From Ditylenchus dipsaci (Eukaryota > Nematoda > Chromadorea > Rhabditida > Anguinidae), in assembly GCA_004194705.1 (NCBI GenBank), contig SADC01001341.1:186001-250000 (forward strand): 64,000 nucleotides of DNA, written 5' to 3'. The translations under genes were made by a program, and so were the position numbers. Shown piece after piece: positions 12,401 to 23,204 of this stretch. Position 1 is the first letter of the stretch. Each line of letters begins with the position of its first letter. Under the pieces are notes generated by a model. It made no database searches, was not told where the DNA came from, and worked only from the letters and a program-made list of their open reading frames with translations.

Positions 12401-15400
12401 GGGCGTAAAAAGAAATTTGAGGGCGTAAATGAGCAATTTGAGGGCGTAAATCAGTATTTTGATCAACTTTCTGATTTGAGGGCGTAAATAATAAATTTGA
12501 GGGCGTAAATCAGTATTTTGAGGGCGTAAATCAATTTTAGCCAAATTTTATAGGTATTTTTATAGGTTTTTATAGGTGTTTTATAGGTTTTTGTAAGTTT
12601 CGTTGCTTCATTGTATCGTCTCTGTTTTACTTATATTTTACATCTAAGTCACATTATGTGGTATTTATGTTAAGCATTTACCCATTCATGATGAGTGATA
12701 TTGGCGAGCAGAGAGAATTGAGCAGGACGAACAGCTATGAGGAGGGCGAAAACTATGTAAAAGATAGACGCTCTAACGTAATTTTCCATGCTTTTCTTTA
12801 TATTTATTGATTTTATCTTTTTTCGGTCCAATTTGATCCTAGTAAACATCATAGTGGGCGCTTGTCCGACGAAGACGGGCCGCGGCCGTCCCGTCCCGTC
12901 CTGTCCGGACGGTCTAGCAATTGGGTTAACAAATATGGACGATCTTCTTTCTAGAACATAAACTAACATGTCCTAATGCCAAAAACACAGCGACTGTCCA
13001 TGCCCGTCCACCTTTTTCAACGACCGGCCGCCATCGTCCTAAAAATTGTCGTTTTTCGAAAAAACATTTTTTTCGGACGGTGGCTGCCGGTCGACTACCA
13101 AAATGGACGGACAAGGACGGTCGATCTGTTTTTCGCATTAGAACAAGGTAGCTCATGTTTTAAGGTACTACGTACTTGGTACTACTAAGGTACCACTACA
13201 ACAGGCTTTATGATGTTATTTTATTATGTTCTCGCTCCTCGCTTCCTAGGCAATTTAATTTTAGCCGTGCAAGTGAATAGTTCTGCCAGTGAACGGGCAT
13301 TCAAAAAGCTTCGGTCAAGTATCAACGATTACAGAAGAAACAAACTGGAACCAAAGAGCATAGCAAACCTGATTATGTTAAGAAAAATGATTAACGATTA
13401 GTTCATCGTTGTTCATCGTAGTGAATATTTGTTGATAAAATTTCTATGACTTAGGACATCACACAATGCACTGTTATCACTGTCAGCCGATAAAAGGGTT
13501 AATAAACGAGAAAAAGATAGAGTAAAACAGAGAAAATATAATGAAGCAACGAAACCTACAAAAACCTATAAAACACCTATAAAAATACCTATAAAATTTA
13601 CAAGTGAATTATATATGTTCAAAACGCCAGAAAATTTGTCAGAAAGTTGTCATTTTATAGGTTTTGCGTACTATGCCCCTCCCTAATCAAAATGGCTAAA
13701 ATTGATTTACGCCCTCAAAAAACTGATTTACGCCCTCAAATTTATTATTTACGCCCTCAAATCAGAAAGTTGATCAAAATACTGATTTACGCCCTCAAAT
13801 TGCTCATTTACGCCCTCAAATTTATCATTTACGCCCTCAAATCGATCAAAATGCTTATTTTAGCCATCAAACTGCTCATTATTTCTTTAAACTTATGAAC
13901 CTAGATGTAAATTAAAAAACAGAGAAGTCTCTAGTTGCCTTAAAGGGGATGGATCATATCGGCTAGGTCGTAGGTTCTAATTCCTCTGGGTATACACCTC
14001 ATTTTTTTCACAAATTTTAGTGAGTTCACCGACTTTGCTGTCAGCAACTACCACAACAATCTGTGCGTTTTAACACTTATGATCGTCAAAATAAAAAAAA
14101 AACAGCTAAATTATACGTACCTAGGTCTATATAGCCTAACATCTGCCTATTTTGTTGACTTCTCAAGGGTTTGCTTACTTTTTAGAGTCGCCATTAGGTG
14201 AATGTTTTGCTAGCAAAAAAACAAAGTAAAAAATGTAATGGTTTAACAATTTTATTTGCCGTATTCAACAATAACAACTATCCAACAATTTAATGACTTG
14301 ACAAGAAGTCTAAAGCACGCCCAACTTTCTTTTTCTTCATAGAGTTCGGCGTTGTTCGTAGTGCTGGACGGCATTCTAAATCCGGTAGCATGTCTGTAAG
14401 TCCACCCACGGTAGTCTTTTCGAAGAAGCCAGGATTGGGAGAACTTCAAGCACGCAGTCCAAAGACGTTCAATTCCACACCACTTTGCAGCCCAGTGTCG
14501 AGAAAGAGTTCTTGTTGCTGAAGAAGTGTGTCTAAGATTTTTCAAGATTGATAGACGTTAGAGCTTACCTACCGCGAATTCGCAAATATTGGTAGCCCGA
14601 GATAAGACAGCCACATCATCCTTGGAGTGCTTGGAGTGTAGGGGTGAGCTTGACGTGCACTTGCTATGGCGCCAAAATATTTGCTGCATGCCCAAGTGTC
14701 CTCATGCGATGAGATAGCAGTGAAAGTGGGAAAGAAAATCTTGTCTGCGTCAAAGAAGCCGGCAACCTGAAGTTTGGCATGAGATAATTCTGCTTTAACA
14801 CGATAACTTACCAGAAGAGGGTAGTTCAGCGTCATCAACTTGTAGGTCCCATCTGCTTGGAAAACCATTGAAAAGAATTGGCGGCGCACGGCCTCAGAGT
14901 TGATATCACGAGAATCAACTTCACTGACGGACGTTCAACTTTGTTTTCGCCACGCACTGCGATATTCTTATAGAGAAAAGCGACTGCGTATGGCCTGTCT
15001 TCATCTTTTAAACAAGACCGCGAAGTGGAGGGTACTTACTTGTTATCTCCTTGTAGCGAACTGGTGAGATCTTTTGAGTAGCGGAGGCGCATACGAGCCT
15101 TGCAGTCGAACTTTTTTTCTCGCTTCTTCTTCGAGTAGTGGCACAAGTATAGGTCGTTAGCTGCCTTGATTCCTTCTTCAGCGGAGTCGTAGCAATAATC
15201 CTTCCCGTGTTCAGCAAGCCAGCCATCGATCTCCTCCTTGTTCTTGCAGAGCATAATGGTTTTCCACTCGGTAGCGGGCCCTCGCTTCTTAAGCATCTTA
15301 AATTTAATGGTAAATCTGAGAAATTTGAGGCTGTAAATAAATGATTTGATGGCTAAAATAAGCATTTTGATCGATTTGAGGCGTAAATAATAAATTTGAG

Positions 15401-18400
15401 GGCGTAAATGAGCAATTTGAGGGCGTAAATCAGTATTTTGATCAAATTTCTGATTTGAGGGCGTAAATAATAAATTTGAGGGCGTAAATCAGCTTTTTGA
15501 GGCGTAAACTACTTATAGCCATTCAAAATTGTGTTCTTGGCATTGTGTTTTTAACTTACTTTTTGTAAACTACTCCTTGGTAAGTTACCACCCAAATGTG
15601 GCCAGTGATATAAGCTACAAATTAGGGAGTAAGGAATTTCGGAGAATTCTCCGAAATTTCCAGTTTTCCTTATTAAATCCCTCATATACTCGAGAGAATT
15701 CTCCGATTTTTATTTTTTCGGAGAATTATACAACCCTAGGGGGGTATAGTCCGGTAGGGTCAAAAATTTTATCTTGAGAAGAATTTAAATTTAACAGATA
15801 TTTCTGATTTCAAAGATGATTTTGCATGTAAACCGACTACGCTGAACAAAAATTCGTTACAATCGTTTTTCGTACTTTCGTGCCAAGACAAAAAATAAAA
15901 AAACTTCCAACTTTCAGAGGGTTCTAGCATAAAGTTTGATAGGAAAATTTAAAAACCAAAAACGCCACCTTGTTCAGCGTGAAATTCTGAACCAGGAATC
16001 CTAAAAGTCACGCACCGGGATCGGAGTGTTAAAAAAATTTTTAAATGACTTTTTTTAAAAAATGCATGTTGTAAAATCATTATCATTATAGTAGTACTTG
16101 CACCAATTTTCGCATCTTCTAAGGATGCCACCTTTATGGCCCATACCTATGGGTCACTTTCAAAAATAAGTTCAGAGGTATAGAAGGGTATTAGGCTCCG
16201 CTCCTTTTTTGCCCTATACCTATGGAGCACTACTGAATATAGGTCAAAAACAGCTGTTAATAAACAGCTGCTATTAATTTCGAAATGATATTGCAAAATA
16301 TCTAACAGCTGTTGTTGACCTATATTCAGTAGTGCTCCATAGGTATGGGGCAAAAAAGGGGCGGAGCCTAATACCTCCCATACCTATGAACTTATCTTTG
16401 AAAGTGCCCCATAGGTATGGGGCATAAAGGCGACATCTTTTGAAGATGCGAAATTGCTGCAAGTACTACTCATTATAGCACCCCTCCCAAAAACAAGTTG
16501 CCTTGGTCCCCCTGTTGAATTTTTTCGCAAAATTTTTTAAAATTTATCTTAGTCAACTTTATTGTTTTTTGCAATTTTTTACTTCTTTGTTTCTTTTTCA
16601 CGCTTCTTGTCTTATTTTGGGGGCTTTATCGTTTTGCCAATGAAATTTTTGCCAATGAGATCTTTTTGCCAATGGCATCTTTAAATATGAAGCTGAAAAT
16701 ACAATATATCCAGTAGAGAATCGGGTGCTGCGATACATCGCAGCGCAACATCGCAGCGTACGCAGCAAATATGGCCCAAAACATCGCAGCGCAATAGCGT
16801 ACTCAAATTTTGAAAACAGCGCATATCGCAGTGCAACCACGGAAGGCGAAAAACATCGCAGCGCAAAATCGCGAAAACGCAAAACCGATACTCTAATATC
16901 CAGTTCTTATCACTTTGCATGACAAACAATGTCGAAACTTTGATGAAAATGAAAAAAATATGAAAAATTTGACGCTAGTAGCGAATACCCCCCCAACGAT
17001 TTTCACTTTTTTTACTTTAGTAAAAACTACCCAAATTTATGTCCCAGACCCCGGAAAATGTGCGCAAACTCTTCATTAGTCACAACTTCCGTACGCTGGC
17101 CTACCCCAAGTCTAAGGGCTAAGCCTAAACTTGTTGTTTGCAAGGGTAGTTACATCATTTTAAAGGTCGGATGCTTGGGGGGGAGGGTATTCGCTACCAG
17201 CACCAAAATTTTCTATTTTTATAAAAAAAATTCTCAAAACAACAGGGGACCAAGGCAAATTCAGAAAAATTACAAAACAAACAACAGGAGGGACCAAGGC
17301 AACTTTTTTGTTGGAGGGGTGCGAACACATAAAGAGCCAAAAGCTTTATAGAAGAAACTTTGATCACTCACAGCAGTCCATGTTCAAGGTGGTTGAAGTG
17401 AAATACGAACCATTAAGTAATAAATGGCTTTGGGAGTGCTTAACAGTAAGTTCTGAGTACAGTTGACTCTCCCAATAACGAACCCCCTGGGGACCGGCTC
17501 TAGGTGTTCGTTATTGAGAGAGTTCGTTATTGAGAAGGTCTGTTATAAGTACTTTATCGAATATCCAACCAAACCAAATCAAAAAAAGTGTTCGTTATTG
17601 AGAGAGTTCGTTATTCAGGGGGTTCGTTATTGGGAGAGTCGACTGTATTTTAAAAAAGCTGATAAAGTACTTTTTAAAAAGCTGTTGTGTTTAGAAAACT
17701 GGCTCCAACAGACCTATTTCACCTTCGCCTATTCTACTTGACTACATGCATTTGATGCACGAAGACACAGCATTGTCATTTCTGCACTACAATTTTTTGT
17801 GCGTGCTTGGAAGTGGGGATATAAAGTACATTGAAACAAGTACTCGGATCGCACAAAATCATGTAAGCAAAAAAGTTGGTATCGCAAATTGCATAAAAAA
17901 ACTACAAAGTGCTGTAACTTTTTTTCTTGAAAAAATGGCTTCCTTGGTAAAGCAACGGCGTGCTGAGAAAGTCGGCTGTCAGTTCGATTCCCACTCGGGG
18001 TGTAGTTCTTTTTCGACTTTCACCAAATTGCGTCAAATTGATTCTCGTTTGAATTTCGCTGGTACCCGCCTCTTAGCACGGGAAGGGCCGTACGTCCTGA
18101 AAGTAATTATTGTGCAGAATTTCACGCTGAACACCATGGTGAAAACAAATTGTACAAAAAGTCACTATATGGTGGTCAGATTCCTTGTGAACTGACCAGG
18201 TAACGATTTTTGTATATGCAACTTCAATGGCAGAGATTATGCCAATTTTTTTAATGGATTAATCTGATTTCGTGTGCAAACGAAAGTCCAGATTTCAAGC
18301 TTGCTTTTGACATATTGTTGAGGTGTTTATTAGGGATTGAATGAAAAAATTTTGGCTTGAAGAAATTATTGCGTTTCTTTTCAAAAACGTTGTTCATACC

Positions 18401-21400
18401 AAAATGTGTACAAAATGTGAAAACGCCGTTTTTCAATTAATGGTAGATCATATTTGACAAAGTAGGAAAAACTGCACTAGATAATGCTCTAAAATAAGCT
18501 TAAACAAGGCTTTTGGTGTATTAATCAAACTCTCAAAAGTATATTTTAAAAAATCATCTTGGCCTTAATTTCTGACACCGGATTCGTGTTCAGAATGGTC
18601 GACTTATCTGAAAAACTGCCCTTCGGTTCTCGCACTCACTTTCTAATATCGCTCGAGAGAAAAGTTATTTAAATTCAAATTTTCCAAATTTCAAATAATT
18701 TTTGTCTCGAGCCTAATTTGAAATTTGACAGTGAGTCCTAGAACCAAAGGGCAGTTTTTCAAATAGATTAACCATGCTAGAAATTCAGGTTTCTACAGCA
18801 AAATGAAAGATTTAGGCCAAGATGATTTCTGGAATATACCTTTAAAGGTTTACTTCATACTCAATACTTAATACTCCAAAATTCTTGGTTTGGCTTAGGC
18901 TTAGAGCACTTTCTGGTGCAGTTTTTCCTACTTTGTCGAATATGATCTACCATTAACTAAAAAATGGCCTTTTTACACTTTTCGTGCATATTTTTGTGAA
19001 GAAACACAATAATTTCTTCAAGTCAAAAATTTTCATTCAATCATTCTAAATACCTCAACAATATGTCATTAGAAAGCTCGTAATCTGCGCTTTCTTCTGC
19101 GTACGAAATCAGATCAATCCATAAACAAATTGGCATCCTCTCTGTCTTTGAAGTTGCATAGGAAAAAAGTCGGGAATTGGTCGGTTTACAAGGGCAGCTG
19201 ACCGCCATATAGTACCTTTTCGTAATTTTTTTTTGCACCATCGTGTTTAGCGTACAAACCTGCTTAAAAATATACATTTATGACGTACGGCCATTCCTGC
19301 GTTAAAATATTCCCATCGACGACGAAGCATGTCCCGTTAAGTTCGTGCATTTTTCCGTGTAAGCGAATTCGAAATTCTGACACTAGATTCTAATATTCTC
19401 AGGCTCATAACTTTTTTTCATGTCGAAGAAGCGGAAATTTTTAGGTTTTTCAAAATTAACTTTTTCTTTTTAATTTTTGCGGTTTTCTTGTCGTTTTTCC
19501 ATTTTTACCTACTGTGATTTAACCCTGACATTACGGGAAAAAAACTAGCACTGTTTACGGATGGGGTCAATATGACCCCAAGGCCTTCGAAAGCTGTTAA
19601 AGGCATCACGTTAGCCATTTTAACAACAGCTTAGTGCTATCTTGTAGCGCAGCTCAAAAGCTACAAGACCCTTTTTACAGAAACTCTTTGAAAATTTTGA
19701 GTCTTGAGATATGGCTTTTTGAAAAAGATCGATTTCTTTAAAAAAATGACCAAAATCCAAGTTTCTCCAACTTTTTTCAGATTTTGGTCCTTTTTTGAAG
19801 AAATCGATCTTTTTCAAAAAGCCATATCTCAAGACTCAAATGTTTCAAAGAGTTTCTGTAAAAAGGGTCTTGTAGCTTTTGAGCTGCGCTACAGGATAAC
19901 ACTAAGCTGTTGTCAAAATGGCTCACATGATGCCTATTAACAACTTTCGAAAGCCTTGGGGCCTTCGAAAGCCCAGCCGTATAAGGTGCTGCTTTTTTTA
20001 TACACCTACAAAAATAATTGGAAAATCCTCAGCAATGTAGTCAAAATGTAGCTAACAAAGAGACGAACAAAGTCACAAAATCAGCTCTTAATAATGTCTA
20101 GAAAAAAATTTAGAGCCGTTTTAAAAGTGCCATGGAGTCATATTGACCCCACCGTAATGTCAGGGTTAAACACACAAAACTTTGCCGAATCGATAATAGG
20201 TATAAAAAATAAAAGCTGAATTTCGAATAAGATCTCAGATGCTCCGATTTGATGTTAGCCAAAGGAAATGGAGTGTGACTGACTTGTTTCCGGACCCAGA
20301 ACATGGCTATCCTCCTGCTGGCACCACCAAGTTCATATGTTGTATGAGGATGGCTTCTACTTTATTGGAGGACTGCAGACTATAATTGGTGTCAGTTTGG
20401 CTTATTCAATACTTTATTCATGAAAGAGTTTTAAGAATGGTTGTATCTCTTTTCGACCTACAGAAGTCTCTTATCCTGCTATGAAATCTCTTTTGAATCT
20501 CTTTGCGGATTTTTTAATTTTTCAAGAATAGCGTTTAAACATTTCCTAATTAATTCAAAAGTAAAAAGTTGTTTTAACAGAGTTGTTTCAAATAACAATG
20601 TAAGTTAATTTTTCAGAAATTAGACCCTACCGGAGTATATCTTTTTTCGGGGGCGCAGGTGCCTTGGAGTTAGGATGCGCACACCCACATACCTTAGACA
20701 CAAATCACTCGAAAGTGACTCTGGATGCATGAAAAAGCATGCATACCAGAGTTACTTTATGCGGTAGGCCCCAGTTAACAAAACTATGTTCAAATACGAT
20801 ATTTTTGAGGTCTCTAGGTACCCTTTTTGCTTGGTTTACCTTGCTAACCCAACGCAAAAAGTAAAATTTTGGTCAAATTTAAAAAAAAATCAGCTTTTTA
20901 GCTCAGAAAATGTCAGAAAACATTTTTTTTATCGTTTTAAGCGTATGAGAATGGTGTTAGGCTGATTTGGCGGAGGAATAGTTGACGGCGGAAAATTTGG
21001 CGGCAGAAAATTTGGCGGCGAAAATTTTGGCGGCGAAAAATTTGTCGGAATTTTAGAAGAGCCATAAAGTATGTTCGGTTTGCAATTTCAAATTTTTGAC
21101 ACCGCATTCGTGTGCAGCATGGCCACTTAGCTTATAAAAGTGCTCTTCAATCTAAGAAATCACTAATATTTTGAGTTCCGCCCAAGACAACAAACATTTA
21201 AACTGAATATTTTTTTTTAAAAAATGTTTGAGAAGGAGAAAAATTCAGTTTAAACTTTTGTTGTCTTGGTCGGAACTCAAAATATGAGTGATTTCTTAGA
21301 TTGAAGAGCACTTTTATAAGCTAAGTGGCCATGCTGGACACGAATCCGGGGTCAGAAATTTGAAATTGCAAAGCAAACATACCTTATGGCTCTTTTAAAA

Positions 21401-22196
21401 TTCCGCCAAATTTTCCGCCGCCAAATTTTCTGCCGCCAAACTTTCCGCGGTCAACTATTCCTCCGCCAAATCCGCCTAACACCATGAGAATTACTTAGGA
21501 GATGTTTGAGCGCTATTTTCGAAAAATTGAAAAATGCGCCCTAAAAACCAGTTATTTTTGTCTTTTGGCCACTCTGGATGTGGTTCTGAGCGATTCTAAG
21601 GGGTGATATAGAGGTTGCTGGTTTGAATCTACCTAGGTGCATACCTTATTATTTATTATTTTACATGGTTTGGGTTAAATAGGGTGGTTTGGTGCAAGAA
21701 AGGAGAAATTTGTTGCAGGAAAATCAATTTTGTTGCAGACCCAAATATTTAGCCGGAAAAGAGGCTTTTGTAGCAGAACTTTTGTGGGTCGAAAAGTACT
21801 TGAACCTTTAAGAATAGCACGCCAACTATCAAACACTATAAACAAGACGTTTGGCGATTAGATCTACACAATTTTGTATGGAAAAAGTTTAATTTTCCGT
21901 CCTTGCAATCCGCAAACGCTGGATCATCCATATGTAGCCAGGTCAGGAAGAAATCATGCTTGACGTTAAAAATATATATTTTTCAGGACGGCTGCATGTA
22001 TTACTTTGGAGGACTTGCCGGTGATCCGTTCCACCAAGAACTAACCAACAAAATCAAAAGAATTTTTTTGAAGCCTCCTTCACTTAAAACATTTGCTATG
22101 GAAAAAATTGTAGCAACTTTTTCTGAAAATTTAAAAAGCCAAGCTTTGATCCAAAATGGTCAAATCCTATTGCACTACAGTCGAGTCTCGATTTAA
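6484..22196 (+). CDS. klhdc10: Kelch-repeat protein, KLHDC10-like, dispersed exons
   Basis: Recognisable exons are 6484-6672 (LYIFGG then a WRYNLLTKQW blade), 17374-17445 (KYEPLSNKWLWECL), about 17745-17833 (weak, frame-broken), 20239-20388, 21847-21941 (DVWRLDLHNFVWKKF) and 21987-22196 (DGCMYYFGG and the C-terminal helix with LKTFAMEKIVATF). Junction phases agree for the last three (introns 20389-21846 and a 45-bp 21942-21986). The blade order and the non-Kelch C-terminal tail align without gaps to my memory of vertebrate KLHDC10, a substrate adaptor of Cullin-2 E3 ligases. The exon at 20239 has one frame break near 20310, and middle blades are missing or unseen. Introns are filled with transposons. 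The stop codon lies inside a MITE. Confidence 0.6.
7018..8280. mobile_element. Palindromic TTAA element (CACGGGAACGGC ends)
   Basis: TTAA flanks both ends (7014-7017 and 8281-8284). The arms, starting ACACGGGAACGGC and ending GCCGTTCCCGTG, are near-complete reverse complements over about 600 bp each. Sister elements lie at 18077-19301 and 27642-27982. It is non-coding and looks like a non-autonomous piggyBac-type fold-back. Confidence 0.65.
8285..8700. repeat. Inverted repeat ending in a copy of 1701-1975
   Basis: The left half duplicates 1701-1975. A part around GCGTTTCTTGCATTTGAC is then followed by its reverse complement (about 8590-8690), giving a palindrome centred near 8550. Open frames on both strands are palindrome artefacts. 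Confidence 0.6.
8953..9730. mobile_element. hAT-type element with CAGGG ends
   Basis: It starts CAGGGTGGGCAAAGATCAG and ends CTTTGTCCAGCCCTG, with a perfect 8-bp duplication CTAAAATA at 8945-8952 and 9731-9738. Subterminal GATCAGATC-type motifs are repeated at both ends. No transposase reading frame survives. Confidence 0.87.
9891..10174 (+). CDS. Putative exon, unrecognised
   Basis: After an ATTTCAG acceptor the frame stays open for about 95 codons with mixed, protein-like composition (acidic, for example ELFDVDDSLGTEIEHFYNE) up to a possible GTAGGT donor near 10169. It lies inside the Kelch gene's largest gap and just left of a hAT insertion. It could be an inserted segment of that gene, a remnant of another gene, or transposon sequence. 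No family is recognised. Confidence 0.3.
10346..12542 (+). mobile_element. MULE transposon, copy A
   Basis: A 9-bp duplication AAATTTTAT (10337-10345 and 12543-12551) and inverted ends starting GGCTATAAGTAG/GGCTAAAATTGA mark a Mutator-like element. Subterminal arrays of TTTACGCCCTCAAA occupy both ends. From ATG 10569 the frame encodes a FLYWCH-like Cys/His domain (WKTIMLCKNKEEID). Further on come QADGIYNLITLNYPLL, typical of MULE catalytic domains, and later relics. Frames are broken repeatedly, so the copy is dead. Confidence 0.85.
11947..12113. mobile_element. pogo-type MITE inside MULE copy A
   Basis: The ends TAGTCGACGCTCTCCATAAG and GAGAGCGTCGACTG are inverted and sit between TA dinucleotides. 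The MULE copy B lacks it at the matching place, so it arrived after the two MULE copies separated. Confidence 0.6.
12843..13135. repeat. GC-rich imperfect inverted repeat with GGACGG words
   Basis: Within the hAT remnant, the GC-rich segment at 12850-12915 (CGTCCCGTCC words) and its loose complement at 13010-13120 (GGACGG words) form an imperfect inverted repeat. A similar CCCGTCC-rich segment occurs at 60235-60340. Open frames here are compositional. Confidence 0.35.
13694..15520 (-). mobile_element. MULE transposon, copy B (opposite orientation)
   Basis: The same family as copy A, reversed. Flanks AATCAAAAT and ATTCAAAAT (13685-13693, 15521-15529) match at 8 of 9 bases. On the - strand, ATG at 15296 opens a FLYWCH-like domain with Tyr-Leu-Cys-His spacing. 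Then comes the catalytic-domain segment FQADGTYKLMTLNYPLL followed by FFP and SSHEDTW (14569-14889), and a C-terminal relic near 14252-14545. At least two frame breaks remain. Compared with copy A it keeps clearer catalytic-domain residues. Confidence 0.85.
15600..16090. other. Intronic sequence with GGAGAATTCTCCG palindromes
   Basis: Short palindromes CGGAGAATTCTCCG and related GAGAATTCTCCG lie at 15630-15720. A relic of the CAGCGTGAAATTCTG repeat is at about 15978. No exon is seen. Confidence 0.4.
16091..16469. mobile_element. hAT-type fold-back MITE (GTAGTACTTGC ends)
   Basis: Perfect 8-bp duplication TCATTATA (16083-16090 and 16470-16477). Arms of about 170 bp with repeated CCCATACCTATG words pair around a centre of AACAGCTG motifs. 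Non-coding. Confidence 0.85.
16714..16895. mobile_element. hAT-type MITE with CATCGCAGCGCAA repeats
   Basis: It begins TAGAGAATCGG and ends CCGATACTCTA between two copies of ATATCCAG (16706-16713 and 16896-16903). The body is a run of CATCGCAGCGCAA-like units. Non-coding; frames with repeated RSA or CDV words are artefacts. Confidence 0.8.
17460..17645. mobile_element. pogo-type MITE (CAGTTGACTCTCCC ends)
   Basis: Inverted ends CAGTTGACTCTCCC and GGGAGAGTCGACTG lie between TA dinucleotides. Internal GTTCGTTATTGAGAGAG words alternate with GGGGACCGGCTCTAGG. It sits immediately after the donor site of the Kelch exon at 17374-17445. Confidence 0.75.
17937..18005 (+). repeat. Weak tRNA-like sequence
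   Basis: GGTAAAGCAACGGCG followed 45 bp later by GTTCGATTCCC gives an A/B box-like arrangement. The stems do not pair, so a tRNA gene is unlikely; a SINE relic is possible. Confidence 0.25.
18077..19301. mobile_element. Palindromic element, sister of 7018-8280
   Basis: The ends read CACGGGAAGGGCCGTACGTC and its near complement, with TTAG on the left and TTAA on the right. The long arms share with the 7.0-kb element the phrases GTGCAGAATTT and CATGGTCGA. Arm divergence is higher, so it is an older copy. Confidence 0.55.
19523..20165. mobile_element. piggyBac-type MITE (TTAA, CCCTGACATTACGG ends)
   Basis: TTAA lies on both sides (19519-19522, 20166-20169), with inverted ends CCCTGACATTACGG and CCGTAATGTCAGGG. 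The TTAACCC-like start is typical of piggyBac. A large internal palindrome (19620-19930) contains matching frames on both strands that are artefacts. GGGGTCAATATGACCCC is a striking perfect hairpin near the left end. Confidence 0.82.
20655..20795. repeat. Dispersed repeat copy with CCAGAGTCACTTTCGAGTG core
   Basis: Direct copy of the 4200-4345 repeat, including GCGCACACCCACATACC and TATGCGGTAGGCCCCAGT. Confidence 0.65.
20953..21483. mobile_element. hAT-type fold-back with AAAATTTGGCGGC repeats
   Basis: Perfect 8-bp duplication ATGAGAAT (20945-20952 and 21484-21491). Inverted ends start GGTGTTAGGC, and the arms are arrays of a unit like AAAATTTGGCGGCG. The interior repeats the GTGCAGCATGGCC sequences found in other palindromes. 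It lies in the 1.46-kb Kelch intron. Confidence 0.87.
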
Positions 22197-22353
22197 CGTA
22201 CCCCCTGGGGACCGCCCTAGGGGTACGTTAAATCGAGGGGTACGTTATATCGGGGTAAATTTGACGGAGTTTATTATTGGAGGGACCGGCCCTAGGGGTA
22301 CGTTAAATCGAAGGGTACGTTAAATTGGGGTACGTTAAATCGAGACTCGACTG
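22178..22353. mobile_element. pogo-type MITE providing the Kelch stop codon
   Basis: Inverted ends CAGTCGAGTCTCGATTTAA and CGAGACTCGACTG are flanked by TA (22176-22177, 22354-22355). The Kelch reading frame enters it and ends at TAA 22194-22196, which belongs to the MITE. The interior repeats GGGGTACGTTAAATCG. Confidence 0.82.
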
Positions 22354-22699
22354 TACTTAAAAAGTGTAGAGAGCTTTTATTGTAGATCTATAAACTTCAC
22401 AATTACACATTACCTTAATTTCATTATGTTGTAAAAAATAAATTAAAAAATTTGTTATAAAATAATATTGTAATAATACAGTGTCCACAGGGGTGAGTCA
22501 AAATTGTTAAATCACCACTTGACCTGTAACCTCGAAAATTGTGGCCATAATTTCAGCCATTTAAGAATGTTCGTCGAGTTAAACAGCCATGGCTCCCACA
22601 TAGATGAGACCAATGTCCTGACAACGGTAAAATTAGTTCTTCATACAGTGAAGTGAATACGTACTTTTTGACCTTTTTGGTGCAATCCTAATATGATAA

Positions 22700-22985
22700 T
22701 ATTATTTGTGATGAAGCGAGTTGTGATGAAATGAGTGGGATGAAGTGAATGGGATGAAATGAGTTGTGATGAAAAAGTTTGCAGTCACATGGACTCGAAC
22801 CTGTAACCTCGAAAATTTGGAGGTAGGTATTTGGAGGATGAGTTTGTAGAGGATGAATTTACCTAGAGCCTGTGCATTGAACCCTCAGTGTATCGAATCA
22901 TCGATGTATCGAATTGGTGTATGGAATCGTCGGTGTATGGAATCAGTTTTTGTATCGAATCGTCAGGCGTTCGTTTCAAGTAGGG
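22700..22985. repeat. Short tandem repeats
   Basis: GATGAAATGAGT/GGGATGAAGTGAAT words (22708-22770), then ATCGAATC/GTGTATGG words (22890-22965). A GGACTCGAACCTG sequence at 22792 is a B-box-like relic on the - strand. No gene. Confidence 0.5.
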
Positions 22986-23204
22986 TTGGGCAATTGTCAG
23001 ATAATTGCAAACGTGGACAATTGTTCAAAAGACGGACAATTGCAAGTTGTAATTTGCAACCCCTCTGGGTCCGACATTTGCACTGATTCATCGGAGAATT
23101 GTCGGATAAATTGAGAAATGTTGGAAATGGCTGGTCGATTGTCCGACAATTGCAATTTTGTTCGACAATTGTTAGGAACAGTTGTCATTGGCCAACCCTA
23201 GTTT
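22981..23204. mobile_element. hAT-like MITE (TAGGGTTGGGCAA ends)
   Basis: The left end TAGGGTTGGGCAATTGTC and right end CATTGGCCAACCCTA are inverted and of hAT type. Flanking duplications are unclear (5 of 8 match). Internal ACAATTG motifs repeat. Confidence 0.55.

Larger units (their letters stand above)
10261..13675 (+). mobile_element. hAT element with transposase fragment, split by a MULE
   Basis: It starts CATAGTACGCAAAACC and ends with its complement, flanked by the 8-bp duplication CCCCTCCC (10253-10260 and 13676-13683). The long arms carry repeated ACCTATAAAA motifs. Near the right end, 13210-13401 encodes a hAT C-terminal dimerisation segment (SSASERAFKKLRSS then NLIMLRKMIND, stop). 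The rest of the transposase is gone. MULE copy A (10346-12542) sits inside the left arm, so the hAT insertion is older than that MULE insertion. Confidence 0.8.

Noticed and set aside
19620..19940. Near-identical 70-codon frames on opposite strands
   Set aside because: Perfect palindrome inside a TTAA element, not a gene pair.
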